DNA of 64,000 nucleotides from Rhodococcus rhodnii. Lineage in GTDB: Bacteria; Actinomycetota; Actinomycetes; Mycobacteriales; Pseudonocardiaceae. The notes below the pieces were generated by a model, which saw only the letters and a list, made by a program, of their open reading frames with translations, made no database searches and was not told the DNA's origin. A program made the position numbers and the translations under genes. How positions within the stretch are numbered: the first letter of the stretch is position 1; each line of letters starts with the position of its first letter. The stretch covers positions 124,001-188,000 of the forward strand of contig JOAA01000013.1 of the NCBI GenBank assembly GCA_000720375.1, written 5' to 3'. Below, one piece after another: positions 39,357 to 48,878 of the stretch.

Positions 39357-42300
39357 CAGTAGGTCACCTCCTGGCTGCGGCGGCGCAGCACTGTGACCTC
39401 GTCACGCTGGTTGCCGGTGGGGCCGTAGTAGTTGAGAGCGAAGCTGAGCTGGCCGTAGCCGCCGATCAGGTGGGTGGGTTTGATCTGCAGGCGAGTCAGC
39501 GAGTTGTGAATACCGCCGCGCTTGCCCGTGATCTCGCTCTTGGGGACGTTCACGGTCCGCTCCTGCGCGTGGTACATGAAGACCGTGCCGGTGGGCATCC
39601 GGTGCGACACCACGGCCCTGGCGACCACGACACCGTTGCGGTTGACAGCTTCCACCCAGTCGTTGTCCGACACGCCAATGGCTTGCGCGTCGGCCGGGCT
39701 GATCCAGAATGTCGGCCCGCCGCGCGACAACGTCAGCATCAGCAGGTTGTCCTGGAATTCCGAGTGGATGGACCACTTGGAGTGCGGCGTGAGGTACCGG
39801 ACGGTCACCTCGGGTCCGTTCGGCCCGATCCGGGGCTCGCCGAACAACCGGTGGATGTCCAGGGGCGGCCGGTAGACCGGCAGTTGCTCGCCGATCTCGG
39901 CGATCCAGTCGTGGTCGAGAAAGAAGTGCTGGCGCCCGGTCAGGGTGTGCCACGGCTTGAGTTGCTCGACGTTGATGGTGAACGGCGCGTACCTGCGCCC
40001 ACCCGACTCGTCGCCGGACCACTCGGGGCTGGTGACCACGGGCGCGGGGCGTGAACGTGTGTCGTCGAACGTCACGCGATGCGCTTGGCTGACGAGGTGT
40101 CTCAATGGCCGCCCGACCCGGTCCTCCAACGCACGGAAACCCTCGTCGGCGACGCGTCCGTTCGTGGTGCCGGACAACGCGAGCACGGCATCGGCCGCCT
40201 TGCGATCGGTGTCCAGCAACGGACGACCGGCGCCCGGGCCGCTCCTGGCGACGCCGTTGGCCTCGGCGAGCCAGGCCAGCTCCGGGCTGACCTCGACGGT
40301 CCATCCCTTCGTGGTGGTGCCGAGCTTGTCCAGCACCGGTCCGAGCGTGGCGAGCTTGGCGGCGATCGCGGTGTAGTCCCGTTCCACCACGGTGAGAACG
40401 GGGAATGTCTGTCCCGGAACGGGTTCTTCGTCGCCGTCACGCCAATCCCGGACCACACCACCGGGTTGGGCGACCTCGCCGGGAGTGTCGTGTTGCAGCG
40501 CGGTGACCACGAGGTCACGACGGGTGCCGAGGTGGTCTTTAGCGAGCTCGCTGAGCTTCTTGGCGATGGCGTGGAACGTGTCGAAGTCGGTGCGTGCCTG
40601 CCACGGCGGATCGACCGCGGCGTTGAAGGAGTGCACGAACGGGTGCATGTCCGTACTCGACAGGTCGTGCTTCTCGTACCAGGTCGCGGCGGGCAGCGTG
40701 ACGTCGGCGAACAGCGTGGTGCTCGTCATCCGGAAGTCCAACGCCAGCAACAGATCCAGCTTGCCCTGCGGGGCGTCTTCCCGCCAACGCACCGAAAGCG
40801 GGCGTTCGTTCTCGGGGACCTCGGTCGCGCGCACGGCGGAGTCCGTGCCCAACAGATGCCGCAGGAAGTACTCGTTGCCTTTGGCGGACGAACCAAGCAG
40901 GTTGGCGCGCCAGACCGTCAGCACGCGTGGCCAGTTCTCCGGCGCGTCCGGGTCTTCACACGCGAAGCCCAGCTCACCGGCCTTCAGTTGAGCAAGCACA
41001 TGCTCGGCTGGGTCCAGGCCGGCGGCCTCGGCTTCGTCGGTCAGATCCAGCGGGTTGCGGTCGAACGTCGGATAGGACGGCATCCAGCCCAGTCGCGCGG
41101 ACTGCGTCAGGCAATCGGAAACCGTTCGCCCGGCGAGCTTGCCCGCGGCGCCGGGCCAGGTCAGGGTGTCCGCGGTCAGCCGGTCGTAACGCCATTGGCC
41201 GGTGTGCGTGTACCAGTAGGCGGTGCCGATCATGTGCCGTGGTGGGCGAGCCCAGTCGAGTGCTCCGGCCAACGTGGCCCAGCCGGTCAACGGCCGGACT
41301 TTCTCCTGGCCGACGTAGTGCGCCCAGCCGCCGCCGTTGCGCCCTTGGCATCCGGTGAGCAGTAACAATGTCAGGAACGAGCGGTAGATCAGGTCGGAGT
41401 GGAACCAGTGGTTGGTTCCGGCACCCATCACGATCATGCACCGGCCCTGGGAGCGGATGGCGGTGTCGGCGAACTCGCGGGCGATCCGGGTGACCTTGCC
41501 TGCGGGGACGCCGGTGAGTTGCTCCTGCCAGGCGGGGGTCGCCGGTTTCGTCGGATCGTCGTAGTCGGCCGGCCACTCGCCGGGCAGGCCGTCGCGGTGC
41601 ACGCCGTACTGTGCGAGCAACAGGTCGAACACCGTGGTGACCGTGCGCCCCGCGACCTGGCGAACCGGCACGCCACGGACCGTTGCCTCGGCGACGCCGT
41701 CCATCCCGTCGAACCGCGGCAGCAGTACTTCCGCAGCGATACCTTCCGGTCCTGAGTAGACAGACAGGGCGGGTTCGGCGTCACCGAGGTCCAGGTTCCA
41801 CCGGCCTGGGTCGTCGGCCCAGCGGAAACCCAGCGATCCGTTCGGCACCACCGGTTGTCCGCTGAGTTCGTCGAGCAGCACGGTCTTCCACTCCGTGCCA
41901 CGGTCCTTTGTGCTGGTCAGGTCGGCTTCGGTGAGAAACTTGCCAGGTACGTACTTGCCGTCGCGTTCGTCCAGCACGACCAGGAAAGGCAGGTCGGTGT
42001 ACTGCTTGGTGTACTGCGTGAAGAACGGCACCTGCCGGTCGACGAAACACTCCCGCAGTACCACGTGGGCCATGGCCATGGCGACCGCGCCGTCGGTTCC
42101 GGGATGCGGCGCCAGCCACTCGTCGGCGAACTTGGTGGCGTCGGAATAGTCCGGCGAGCAGACGACGACCTTCTGGCCGCGGTAGCGGGCCTCGGTCATG
42201 AAGTGCGCGTCCGGTGTCCTGGTGACCGGGACGTTGGAACCCCACAGCATCAGATAGGCCGCGTCCCACCAGTCGGCGGACTCCGGCACATCGGTCTGGT

Positions 42301-43054
42301 CGCCGAAAACCTGCGGGGAGGCGGGCGGCAGGTCCGCGTACCAGTCGTAGAAGGACAGCATCGGGGCGCCGATCAACGCCATGAACCGCGCGCCGACCGC
42401 GTGCGACACCATGGACATCGCGGGAATCGGCGAGAACCCGGCGATCCGGTCCGGCCCATGCGCCTTGAGGGTGTGCACATGGGCGGCGGCGACCATCTCG
42501 ACCGCCTCCTCCCACGACACCCTGACGAGTCCACCCTTGCCTCTGGCCTGGTGGTAGGCGCGCCGCTTGAGCGGGTCGTCCACAATGGACGCCCACGCGG
42601 TCACCGGGTCGTCGTGCGTGCGCTTCGCCTCGCGATACATCTCGACCAGGACGCCACGCGCGTACGGATATCTCACTCGCAGGGGAGAGTAGGAGTACCA
42701 CGAGAAGGAGGCGCCGCGCGGACAGCCTCGTGGCTCGTATTCCGGCCGGTCAGGGCCGGTGGTGGGGTAGTCGACGTCCTGGGATTCCCACGTGATGATG
42801 CCGTCCTTGACGTACACGTTCCACCGGCACGAGCCGGTGCAGTTCACGCCGTGCGTCGACGGCACGACCTTGTCATGGCTCCAACGGTCGCGGTAGAACG
42901 CGTCGGCCTCCCGCCCGCCCTGCCGGAACGTCGCACGCAGATCGCCCGACACCTCCTCGCGCGTGAGGAAACGACTGGTCGACAGCAGCAGATCGCCGGC
43001 AAGGCCGTCGGTGGTCTTTGGAGTTTTCGGGGCGCGCTGAAATGTCGCGCACAT
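39356..43054 (-). CDS. narG: respiratory nitrate reductase alpha subunit (NarG)
   Basis: A 1232-residue Mo-bisMGD catalytic subunit that reduces nitrate to nitrite on the cytosolic side. The FS0 cluster ligands are His68, Cys72, Cys76 (STHGVNCTGSCRW) and Cys111 (RGCPRG). The His ligand is diagnostic of NarG rather than Nap or Nas. YDWYADLPPASPQ, near residue 230, contains the Asp that ligates molybdenum. There is no Tat signal, as expected for this inward-facing type. ATG at 43054 follows AGGAGG. No narK transporter or NarL/X-type regulators are seen next to the operon. Confidence 0.96.
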   Translation of the reverse strand: MCATFQRAPKTPKTTDGLAGDLLLSTSRFLTREEVSGDLRATFRQGGREADAFYRDRWSHDKVVPSTHGVNCTGSCRWNVYVKDGIITWESQDVDYPTTGPDRPEYEPRGCPRGASFSWYSYSPLRVRYPYARGVLVEMYREAKRTHDDPVTAWASIVDDPLKRRAYHQARGKGGLVRVSWEEAVEMVAAAHVHTLKAHGPDRIAGFSPIPAMSMVSHAVGARFMALIGAPMLSFYDWYADLPPASPQVFGDQTDVPESADWWDAAYLMLWGSNVPVTRTPDAHFMTEARYRGQKVVVCSPDYSDATKFADEWLAPHPGTDGAVAMAMAHVVLRECFVDRQVPFFTQYTKQYTDLPFLVVLDERDGKYVPGKFLTEADLTSTKDRGTEWKTVLLDELSGQPVVPNGSLGFRWADDPGRWNLDLGDAEPALSVYSGPEGIAAEVLLPRFDGMDGVAEATVRGVPVRQVAGRTVTTVFDLLLAQYGVHRDGLPGEWPADYDDPTKPATPAWQEQLTGVPAGKVTRIAREFADTAIRSQGRCMIVMGAGTNHWFHSDLIYRSFLTLLLLTGCQGRNGGGWAHYVGQEKVRPLTGWATLAGALDWARPPRHMIGTAYWYTHTGQWRYDRLTADTLTWPGAAGKLAGRTVSDCLTQSARLGWMPSYPTFDRNPLDLTDEAEAAGLDPAEHVLAQLKAGELGFACEDPDAPENWPRVLTVWRANLLGSSAKGNEYFLRHLLGTDSAVRATEVPENERPLSVRWREDAPQGKLDLLLALDFRMTSTTLFADVTLPAATWYEKHDLSSTDMHPFVHSFNAAVDPPWQARTDFDTFHAIAKKLSELAKDHLGTRRDLVVTALQHDTPGEVAQPGGVVRDWRDGDEEPVPGQTFPVLTVVERDYTAIAAKLATLGPVLDKLGTTTKGWTVEVSPELAWLAEANGVARSGPGAGRPLLDTDRKAADAVLALSGTTNGRVADEGFRALEDRVGRPLRHLVSQAHRVTFDDTRSRPAPVVTSPEWSGDESGGRRYAPFTINVEQLKPWHTLTGRQHFFLDHDWIAEIGEQLPVYRPPLDIHRLFGEPRIGPNGPEVTVRYLTPHSKWSIHSEFQDNLLMLTLSRGGPTFWISPADAQAIGVSDNDWVEAVNRNGVVVARAVVSHRMPTGTVFMYHAQERTVNVPKSEITGKRGGIHNSLTRLQIKPTHLIGGYGQLSFALNYYGPTGNQRDEVTVLRRRSQEVTY

Positions 43055-43112
43055 GACGGTGCGTCCTCCTGAACGTCGCTGGTCACCGACGCTAGGCGGC
43101 TGGTGTTGAGCG

Positions 43113-43124
43113 AGCCTCGAGGCT
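43113..43124. promoter_or_regulatory. perfect palindrome upstream of narG
   Basis: AGCCTCGAGGCT is a perfect 12-bp palindrome about 60-70 bp upstream of the narG start, followed by a partial repeat GAGCCTCGG at 43132-43140. It is a candidate operator for the operon. It does not resemble the FNR consensus (TTGAT-N4-ATCAA). Confidence 0.4.
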
Positions 43125-43236
43125 GGCTCGTGAGCCTCGGTTCAACTGGTGACCTCAGCACCCCGGAACGGTGGCAAGATCGTGCCATTGCGTTGTGTCA
43201 ACGGATGCTGTAGCGGTGAGATCTTTCAACAAAGGA

Positions 43237-43271
43237 TGGGTGGGCCACGCCCGAGGGGAGTGGCCCACCCA
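43237..43271 (-). terminator. strong hairpin terminator after the secreted glycosidase gene
   Basis: TGGGTGGGCCAC (43237-43248) pairs perfectly with GTGGCCCACCCA (43260-43271) over an 11-base loop, one base beyond the stop of the minus-strand glycosidase. A short T-rich stretch (CCTTTGTTG) follows on that strand. Confidence 0.7.
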
Positions 43272-43272
43272 C

Positions 43273-45744
43273 CTACCTGGTCCGGATCTCCAGCCGGGCA
43301 GTCTTGGCAGACAATGCCACACGTACTTCCGTGCCACGGGCGGTCGTCATCAGTTGGTAGCTGACCGGTTTGCCGTCGAGTCGCACCTCCGAAACCTGAG
43401 GAACGACGAGCCCGACAGTCAACGCCGCGTCGACCGAACGCGACCGCACCTCAGTTCGGTACACGTTCCCGCTACGCGACACCGAGACATCCACCGAACC
43501 CCGTCCAACGCGGATCTCCCGGCCGCTGATGGAGTTCTGGCCGTCCGGAAGCTGGGGGATCACCGCGAGCCGGCCGTTGCCGAGGTCGGGCGCGACGCCG
43601 AGCTGCTGGTGCACGACCGGCCAGAGCGTGCCGTACGTGCCCCACGCCTGCAGGTTCATCGACCGGTCATAGAACGGCCGATCGATGTTGGCCTTGAAAT
43701 CGGGCGACGGCGCCACCTCCGGCATCGCGCCGGGCGTCTCCCACACGCTCGGATCGAGTTGGATCCGCGCGTTCCCGGTCGTGTATCGCCGTTGTGCGTC
43801 CAGTCGGCCGAAGTTCCCTTCGGCCACGGCCATGACCGCGGTGTTCAACGAGTACGTGGCGCGCTCACTGGCCACAGTGGACACGATGGGATCGCACGAC
43901 GGCCCGGGATTGCCTGCCGGAGCGCTGGTGGGTCCAGTGCCCGTGTGGAAGGTCCCGAATTCCCCGTTGTAGCAGTCGCGCTCACGTTGCACGAGCGCCC
44001 GGCGGCCTTTGTCGGCCGACGCGATCGGGCCGGCCTCCATCGGCGTGATACCAGTCCAGTGTCGTTGGAACACCGGTGTGTTGTCGTTGGCGGGATTCGC
44101 CGGGTCGTCGATCGACTCCGCGTAGCCCACGCCTTGCTCGACCCACCACTGTGCCTCGAACCGCCGCTGCAGATCGTCGGCTTTGGTCGTGGCCCACTGC
44201 GCGACAGCCCGGTCGTGCTTGCTGGCAGCCATGTCGGCGAGATCTCGCAGCCCGCGAATCAGGTACACCGTGCTGTCGAGCTTCTCCTCGCCCATGCCTT
44301 GACGTTCGACGTTGCCGAGGCCTTCCGGCCACCCATCGCCGTCCTTGTCCAGTGTCCCGGTGATGTAGCGCAGATTCCGCACCGCGAAGTCGTACATCTC
44401 GTCGCGGAATCTGGTGTCGCCGGTCCATCGCCAGACCAATGCGACTGTGCTGGGGAACTTCGCTGTTTCGTCGGTGTTGCCCGCCGACTTGTTGCTTCCG
44501 AAGTAGACGTCCCCAGTGGACACGACTTCGTGGACGACCTTGCCGCTGCGATTGTTCAGCATGTCACTGACATCACGCAGCGCCCGCAGATGATCCCGGA
44601 CGATGTCGAACTGACCCGCGGCAACAGCCGCGTAAGCGGTGTATTCGCCGTCCGTGGCGAAAAGCCAGGGATAGTCCGGGAATCCTGCGGCCAGCCAGCG
44701 CATCTTGGGCACGGTCCCGGCCGGTGGCGGGTAGTCCTTGCCTTCGTTGACGTCCCGGATCCGCGCGTTGCGAGCCTCTTGCACCGAATCCAGGAGGTTC
44801 TGCTTGCTCCACTCGATGCTCTGCTGCAGCAGCCGGTCACCGGGCAGATCCACCACTGTGGACGAAGCAGCCGCCCGTCGCGCTGACACGGTCTGACGCA
44901 GAGCATCGGCCGGGTCACGCAGCACCTTGTTCAACAAATCCCGGGCCTGGGTGCCCGTGTCACCGCCCGCGACGGCGAACCAGATGGTGGTCGGGCGACC
45001 GGCTGCAAGCCGGAGCGAGTACGCCAACCGGCCGCCGGTTCCCTTGCCGAACGCGGAATCGTCGCAGCGCGTGGGCGCCGGACCGTCGGCCGGGCACACG
45101 ACAGCCGGGTCCTGCGGCCCACGATGATGCGGGCCTAGCGCTTGCTCGACCGGCTGGGCGCTTGCTCCGACGGCTGCCGCACCGACGGGATCCTGGAACA
45201 CCAGGGCTCCATCGCTGACCGACCCGGTGTCGGGCGCGTTGACGCCCGCGTTCGGAGTCGTCCAGCCCCACGGATACGCGGGCATCAGCTCGGAATGAGC
45301 ATCCATGTCCAGGCGGACGTCACGGCGGCGATCAGCCCGTAACGTCAACCCGATCACGGTCGCGCGACTCCCGGAAGGCACGAACTCCACGCGTTCCGCC
45401 GAAATCCCGCCGCCGCGATACTCGAACCGTTGGTATCCCTGGCCTCTGACATAGCGAGTCGCGGGAATGTCCTTGCCGAACCACGATCCGTCGGCGGCGA
45501 ACCACACACCGTCGAGGAGTTTCACGGGCGGTGCCCAGAAACCACCCATCTCGCCGCGGATGTGCCAGCCGGTCGCCGGATACAGCCCGGTCTCGTCGCC
45601 CATGGTGAACGCTCGGTCGCCGGACACCAAAGCCCGTCGATCACTGAGCCGTGCGGTCTCCGACAACTCCCCGGAAGGTGCCGCCTCGGCGACTGAGACA
45701 GGTAAGAGCGCGGCCACCAAGGCCGTTACCACCAAGGTTTTCAC
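43273..45744 (-). CDS. secreted six-hairpin glycosidase-like protein
   Basis: An 823-residue secreted protein. The signal peptide is MKTLVVTALVAALLPVSVAEA with a cleavage site before APSG. An N-terminal beta-sandwich (about 25-290) precedes an (alpha/alpha)6 catalytic barrel with WSKQNLLDSVQ, RWLAAGFPDYPWLFATDGEY and a DKDGDGWPEG turn, and a C-terminal beta-domain closes it. The layout resembles GH15/GH63-type glucoamylase or debranching enzymes. The exact GH family and bond specificity are not determinable here, although acidic residues in the DYPWLF and DGDGWPEG regions are candidates for catalysis. GTG at 45744 overlaps the permease stop as GTGA, so it is coupled to the sugar ABC genes and probably releases their substrate outside the cell. 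Confidence 0.8.
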   Translation of the reverse strand: MKTLVVTALVAALLPVSVAEAAPSGELSETARLSDRRALVSGDRAFTMGDETGLYPATGWHIRGEMGGFWAPPVKLLDGVWFAADGSWFGKDIPATRYVRGQGYQRFEYRGGGISAERVEFVPSGSRATVIGLTLRADRRRDVRLDMDAHSELMPAYPWGWTTPNAGVNAPDTGSVSDGALVFQDPVGAAAVGASAQPVEQALGPHHRGPQDPAVVCPADGPAPTRCDDSAFGKGTGGRLAYSLRLAAGRPTTIWFAVAGGDTGTQARDLLNKVLRDPADALRQTVSARRAAASSTVVDLPGDRLLQQSIEWSKQNLLDSVQEARNARIRDVNEGKDYPPPAGTVPKMRWLAAGFPDYPWLFATDGEYTAYAAVAAGQFDIVRDHLRALRDVSDMLNNRSGKVVHEVVSTGDVYFGSNKSAGNTDETAKFPSTVALVWRWTGDTRFRDEMYDFAVRNLRYITGTLDKDGDGWPEGLGNVERQGMGEEKLDSTVYLIRGLRDLADMAASKHDRAVAQWATTKADDLQRRFEAQWWVEQGVGYAESIDDPANPANDNTPVFQRHWTGITPMEAGPIASADKGRRALVQRERDCYNGEFGTFHTGTGPTSAPAGNPGPSCDPIVSTVASERATYSLNTAVMAVAEGNFGRLDAQRRYTTGNARIQLDPSVWETPGAMPEVAPSPDFKANIDRPFYDRSMNLQAWGTYGTLWPVVHQQLGVAPDLGNGRLAVIPQLPDGQNSISGREIRVGRGSVDVSVSRSGNVYRTEVRSRSVDAALTVGLVVPQVSEVRLDGKPVSYQLMTTARGTEVRVALSAKTARLEIRTR

Positions 45745-46562
45745 TTGACGCCTCCTGCGGTGAGCCCGGCGATGATCCGCCGCTGGAACACCAGAACGAG
45801 GATGACCAAGGGGACGGTGACGACCACACCTGCCGCCATCTGCGTGCCGAACGGCTGATTGAAGCCGTACGCCCCGGTGAACCGGGAGATGGCCACGGTC
45901 GCGGTCTGCATGTTCTTGTCGTTCACCATCGACAGGGCGATGATGAACTCGTTCCACGCCGTGATGAACGTGATGATCGCGGTGGTGAACACGCCGGGCG
46001 CGGCCAGCGGCAGGATGATCTTGCGGAACGCCTGCAGCCGTGTGCACCCGTCGATCATCGCGGCCTCCTCGAGTTCCCCGGGCATCTGCCGGAAGAACGC
46101 GTTGAGGTTCCACACCGCCAACGGCAGCGCGAACGACATGCTCGGCAAGATCATCGACTGGTAGGTGTTGATCCAGTTGATGTCGGTGAACAGCTTCAGC
46201 AACGGCACGACCAGCGAGATGCCGGGGAACATGGAGGTCGCGATGATCATCGCGGCGACCGCGTTCTTGAACCGGAACCGCAGTCGTGCCAGGGCGTACG
46301 CCGCCGAGAGCCCGATGAGCAACGTCAGGACCGTGGCGATCCCAGCCACCACCACGCTGTTGATCAGGGCCCGGCCGAAGCCGACGTCCACGCCGAACAC
46401 CGCGGTGAAGTTGGTGACCGAGACGGGATCGGGGATCGGTGACAACGAAAACTGGTCCGACGGCCGCCGGAACGCCGAAACCAGCATCCAGTAGAACGGC
46501 GCGAGGCAGTACAGCAGGATCGCCGCGAGCCCGGCGTACCGCAGCACAACACGAGTGTTCAT
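45741..46562 (-). CDS. carbohydrate ABC transporter permease (MalG-like)
   Basis: A 273-residue inner-membrane permease with six hydrophobic helices and the cytoplasmic EAA loop EEAAMIDGCTRLQAFRKIILP, which contacts the ATPase. It is the MalG-type partner of the preceding MalF-like gene, with an ATGA overlap (46559-46562). No ATPase gene is in the operon, so a shared MsiK/UgpC-type ATPase encoded elsewhere is expected. Confidence 0.93.
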   Translation of the reverse strand: MNTRVVLRYAGLAAILLYCLAPFYWMLVSAFRRPSDQFSLSPIPDPVSVTNFTAVFGVDVGFGRALINSVVVAGIATVLTLLIGLSAAYALARLRFRFKNAVAAMIIATSMFPGISLVVPLLKLFTDINWINTYQSMILPSMSFALPLAVWNLNAFFRQMPGELEEAAMIDGCTRLQAFRKIILPLAAPGVFTTAIITFITAWNEFIIALSMVNDKNMQTATVAISRFTGAYGFNQPFGTQMAAGVVVTVPLVILVLVFQRRIIAGLTAGGVK

Positions 46563-47539
46563 GCGTGCACCACCCCGGGTTGCACCAACGGATCGCCCTT
46601 GCGACCGGGCTCCCGTTTGCTACGTTGCCGTGCCTCGCCGATGACGTCCGCACCGAGCAGTTTCACGAACACCAGCGCGGCGACGGCCACATAGAGGAAA
46701 AGGACCGTCGCATACGCAGCGGCAGGACCGAATCTGAGGTTGCTCGCCTCGTCCCACGCCAGCATCGTCAGTGTCTCAACGGATTCCTTGCGGTTGCCGA
46801 TCAGCACGAACGGCAAGTCGAACATCCGCAACGAATCCAGCACCCGGAACAGCACCGCGACCACGAGCACCGGCCGCACGAGCGGAAGCGTGATCGACCA
46901 GAACTGCCGTACCGCACTCACACCGTCCACTCTGGCCGCCTCATAGATGTCCCGCGGAATGATCTGCAGGCCGGCGAGTACGAGCAACCCGATGAAGGGC
47001 GCGGTTTTCCAGGTGTCCGCGATCATCACCGCGAACTTGGCCTGCCAGCCCTCGGTCGTCCACAGCACCTGGCTGCCGATGATCGCGTTGGCCACACCGT
47101 CGGCCTGGAAGATCCACTGCCACAGGATCGCCGACACGGCAGTGGGAATCGCCCACGGAACCAGGATTCCTGCCCGCACGATGCCGCGCCAGCGCAACGC
47201 CTGGTGCATCACCAATGCCATCGCGACACCGATGATCACCTCGGCGGCCACGGTCACCACGGTGAACAACGTGGTGTTGCCGAAGGCGTTCCAGAACCGC
47301 CCGGCCGCGTCCCCGGTGAAGATCGCGGTGTAGTTGTCCACGCCGACGAACTGTTCACCTTGGACGACGAAGCCCTCCGCGTCGACCGTCTGCCCGGTCC
47401 GGTACAGCGACTCCCGCAGCGCCGCCACGAGCGGATAGCCCACGACGAGGCCGAGCACGATGAAAGTGGGGGACAGCAGCAGGGCGGCGAGCCGTCCGGC
47501 TTCGCCCGCCGCCCTGCCGTGCCGGCTGATCGTTGTCAC
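46559..47539 (-). CDS. carbohydrate ABC transporter permease (MalF-like)
   Basis: A 326-residue permease with six to seven hydrophobic segments, starting after a basic MTTISRHGRAAGEAGR. Its EAA loop YEAARVDGVSAVRQFWSITLP contacts the ATPase. The start overlaps the binding-protein stop as ATGA, and the end overlaps the MalG-like gene. The long extracytoplasmic loop is smaller than in E. coli MalF, as is typical of the CUT1 family in Gram-positives. Confidence 0.93.
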   Translation of the reverse strand: MTTISRHGRAAGEAGRLAALLLSPTFIVLGLVVGYPLVAALRESLYRTGQTVDAEGFVVQGEQFVGVDNYTAIFTGDAAGRFWNAFGNTTLFTVVTVAAEVIIGVAMALVMHQALRWRGIVRAGILVPWAIPTAVSAILWQWIFQADGVANAIIGSQVLWTTEGWQAKFAVMIADTWKTAPFIGLLVLAGLQIIPRDIYEAARVDGVSAVRQFWSITLPLVRPVLVVAVLFRVLDSLRMFDLPFVLIGNRKESVETLTMLAWDEASNLRFGPAAAYATVLFLYVAVAALVFVKLLGADVIGEARQRSKREPGRKGDPLVQPGVVHA

Positions 47540-48849
47540 TTGAGCAGGTCCTGCAGCTTGGCTTGCAGCTCCTTCAACGCCGTGGCGCTGTCCTTGGCAC
47601 CGGTGATCGCCGCGTACGCCGCTTCCTGGATCGCGGTGGTGACGTCGCCGTACCGGACGGCCTTCGGGCGCGGCTTGGCGCTCTGGATGGCCTGCTTGAG
47701 CGTCGGCAGGTACGGGAACTGCTTGACCAGTTCGGGGTCGTCATACAGGTTGGTGCGGGTCGGCGCCTGCGAAGTGGCCAGCAGGTTGGACCGCTCGGCC
47801 GCGTCGGTGGTGAAGTACTTGATGAAGTCCAGCGCGGTGGCCTTGTTCTTGGCGAACGCCGAGATCGCGAAGTTGTGCCCGCCAAGGCTGGCAGCCCCTG
47901 GGCCGGAGCCGACGCCGGGCAGCGGTGCCACGTCGAACTTGCCGGCGACCTGCGACGAGCCGTCGGTCTTGTTGGCCAGCGCCCACTGATACGGCCATTG
48001 CCGCATGAAGATCAGCTCACCTGCCTGGAACGAGCGGCGGCCGTCCTCTTCCTTGAAGGTGATCGCCTTGGCCGGGAACGTGCCGTTCTTGAAGCCCTCG
48101 ACCAGCTTGTCCAGGCCGGCCTTGGCCTGCGGGGAGTCCACAGTGGGCTTTCCGGACTCGTCGACGATCTGGCCGCCCGCGGTGTTCACCGCCTCGTCGA
48201 AGTTGACCGTCAGGCCCTCGTACTTCTCGAACTGCCCGGTGTAGCAGCTCAGGTTCGCGCCTTCCGGCAACGCCTTGACCTTCTGGCACGCGGCGGTCAG
48301 CTCGTCCCAGGTCTTCGGTGCCTGCAGGCCGACCTTGTCCAGCAAGTCCTTGCGGTAGAACAGCAATCCGGCATCGGAGTAGACCGGGACCGCGTACAGC
48401 TTGCCGCGGTACTCCGCCGTGTCCAGGGCAGGCTTGAGGAAGTTGTTCAGGTCGAACTGGTCACGCGGCAGCTCCACGACCCACCGGTTGGCCGCGAACT
48501 CCGCGGTCCAGACCACGTCGAGGTTCAGGATGGCGTACGCGTCCGACTTCACCTGTGCGTTCTGCACCAACTGCTGGCGCTGGGCGTCCGCGGACTCCGG
48601 CAGCTCGACGATCCGCACCTTTTCATTGGGGTGCGCGGCGTTCCACTCGTCGGTCAGCCGCTGCATGTTGTTGGAGGTGTCCTTGCCGGTGACGAGCGTG
48701 ATGTCGCCACGTCCTTCGAGTGCTGGAGCTGCGGCGGCACTCGTGCCGCCAGATCCGGAACCACCGCTGTCGCTGCCGCACGAGGCGGCCAGTAGCGCCA
48801 CGCACGTCAAGGCAGCCATGCGCAGCCCGGTCGTCTTTGACCCTGCCAT
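47536..48849 (-). CDS. sugar ABC transporter substrate-binding lipoprotein
   Basis: A 437-residue CUT1-family binding protein. The lipobox LLAASCGS places the lipid-bearing cysteine near residue 25, followed by a Gly/Ser-rich linker. The body has the bilobal MalE-like pattern: DEWNAAHPNEKV, AVPVYSDAGLLFYRKDLLDK and GGHNFAISAFAKNKATA. ATG at 48849 is chosen because GGAG lies eight bases upstream; two earlier in-frame Met codons lack one. It follows the LacI gene after 29 bp. The sequence suggests an oligosaccharide ligand, probably an alpha-glucan product given the neighbouring glycosidases (inference). Confidence 0.92.
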   Translation of the reverse strand: MAGSKTTGLRMAALTCVALLAASCGSDSGGSGSGGTSAAAAPALEGRGDITLVTGKDTSNNMQRLTDEWNAAHPNEKVRIVELPESADAQRQQLVQNAQVKSDAYAILNLDVVWTAEFAANRWVVELPRDQFDLNNFLKPALDTAEYRGKLYAVPVYSDAGLLFYRKDLLDKVGLQAPKTWDELTAACQKVKALPEGANLSCYTGQFEKYEGLTVNFDEAVNTAGGQIVDESGKPTVDSPQAKAGLDKLVEGFKNGTFPAKAITFKEEDGRRSFQAGELIFMRQWPYQWALANKTDGSSQVAGKFDVAPLPGVGSGPGAASLGGHNFAISAFAKNKATALDFIKYFTTDAAERSNLLATSQAPTRTNLYDDPELVKQFPYLPTLKQAIQSAKPRPKAVRYGDVTTAIQEAAYAAITGAKDSATALKELQAKLQDLLK

Positions 48850-48878
48850 CAGCTTTTCTCCCATCACCCGGTTGTGTG

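Noticed and set aside
39470..43072. Several long plus-strand frames opposite narG
   Set aside because: Typical high-GC antisense frames rich in Val/Gly/Arg. NarG on the minus strand is unambiguous.
45745..46653. N-terminal extension making an 1126-residue protein out of the secreted glycosidase frame
   Set aside because: The extension is a frame shadow of the MalG-like permease. The GTG at 45744 gives a clean signal peptide and a GTGA junction.
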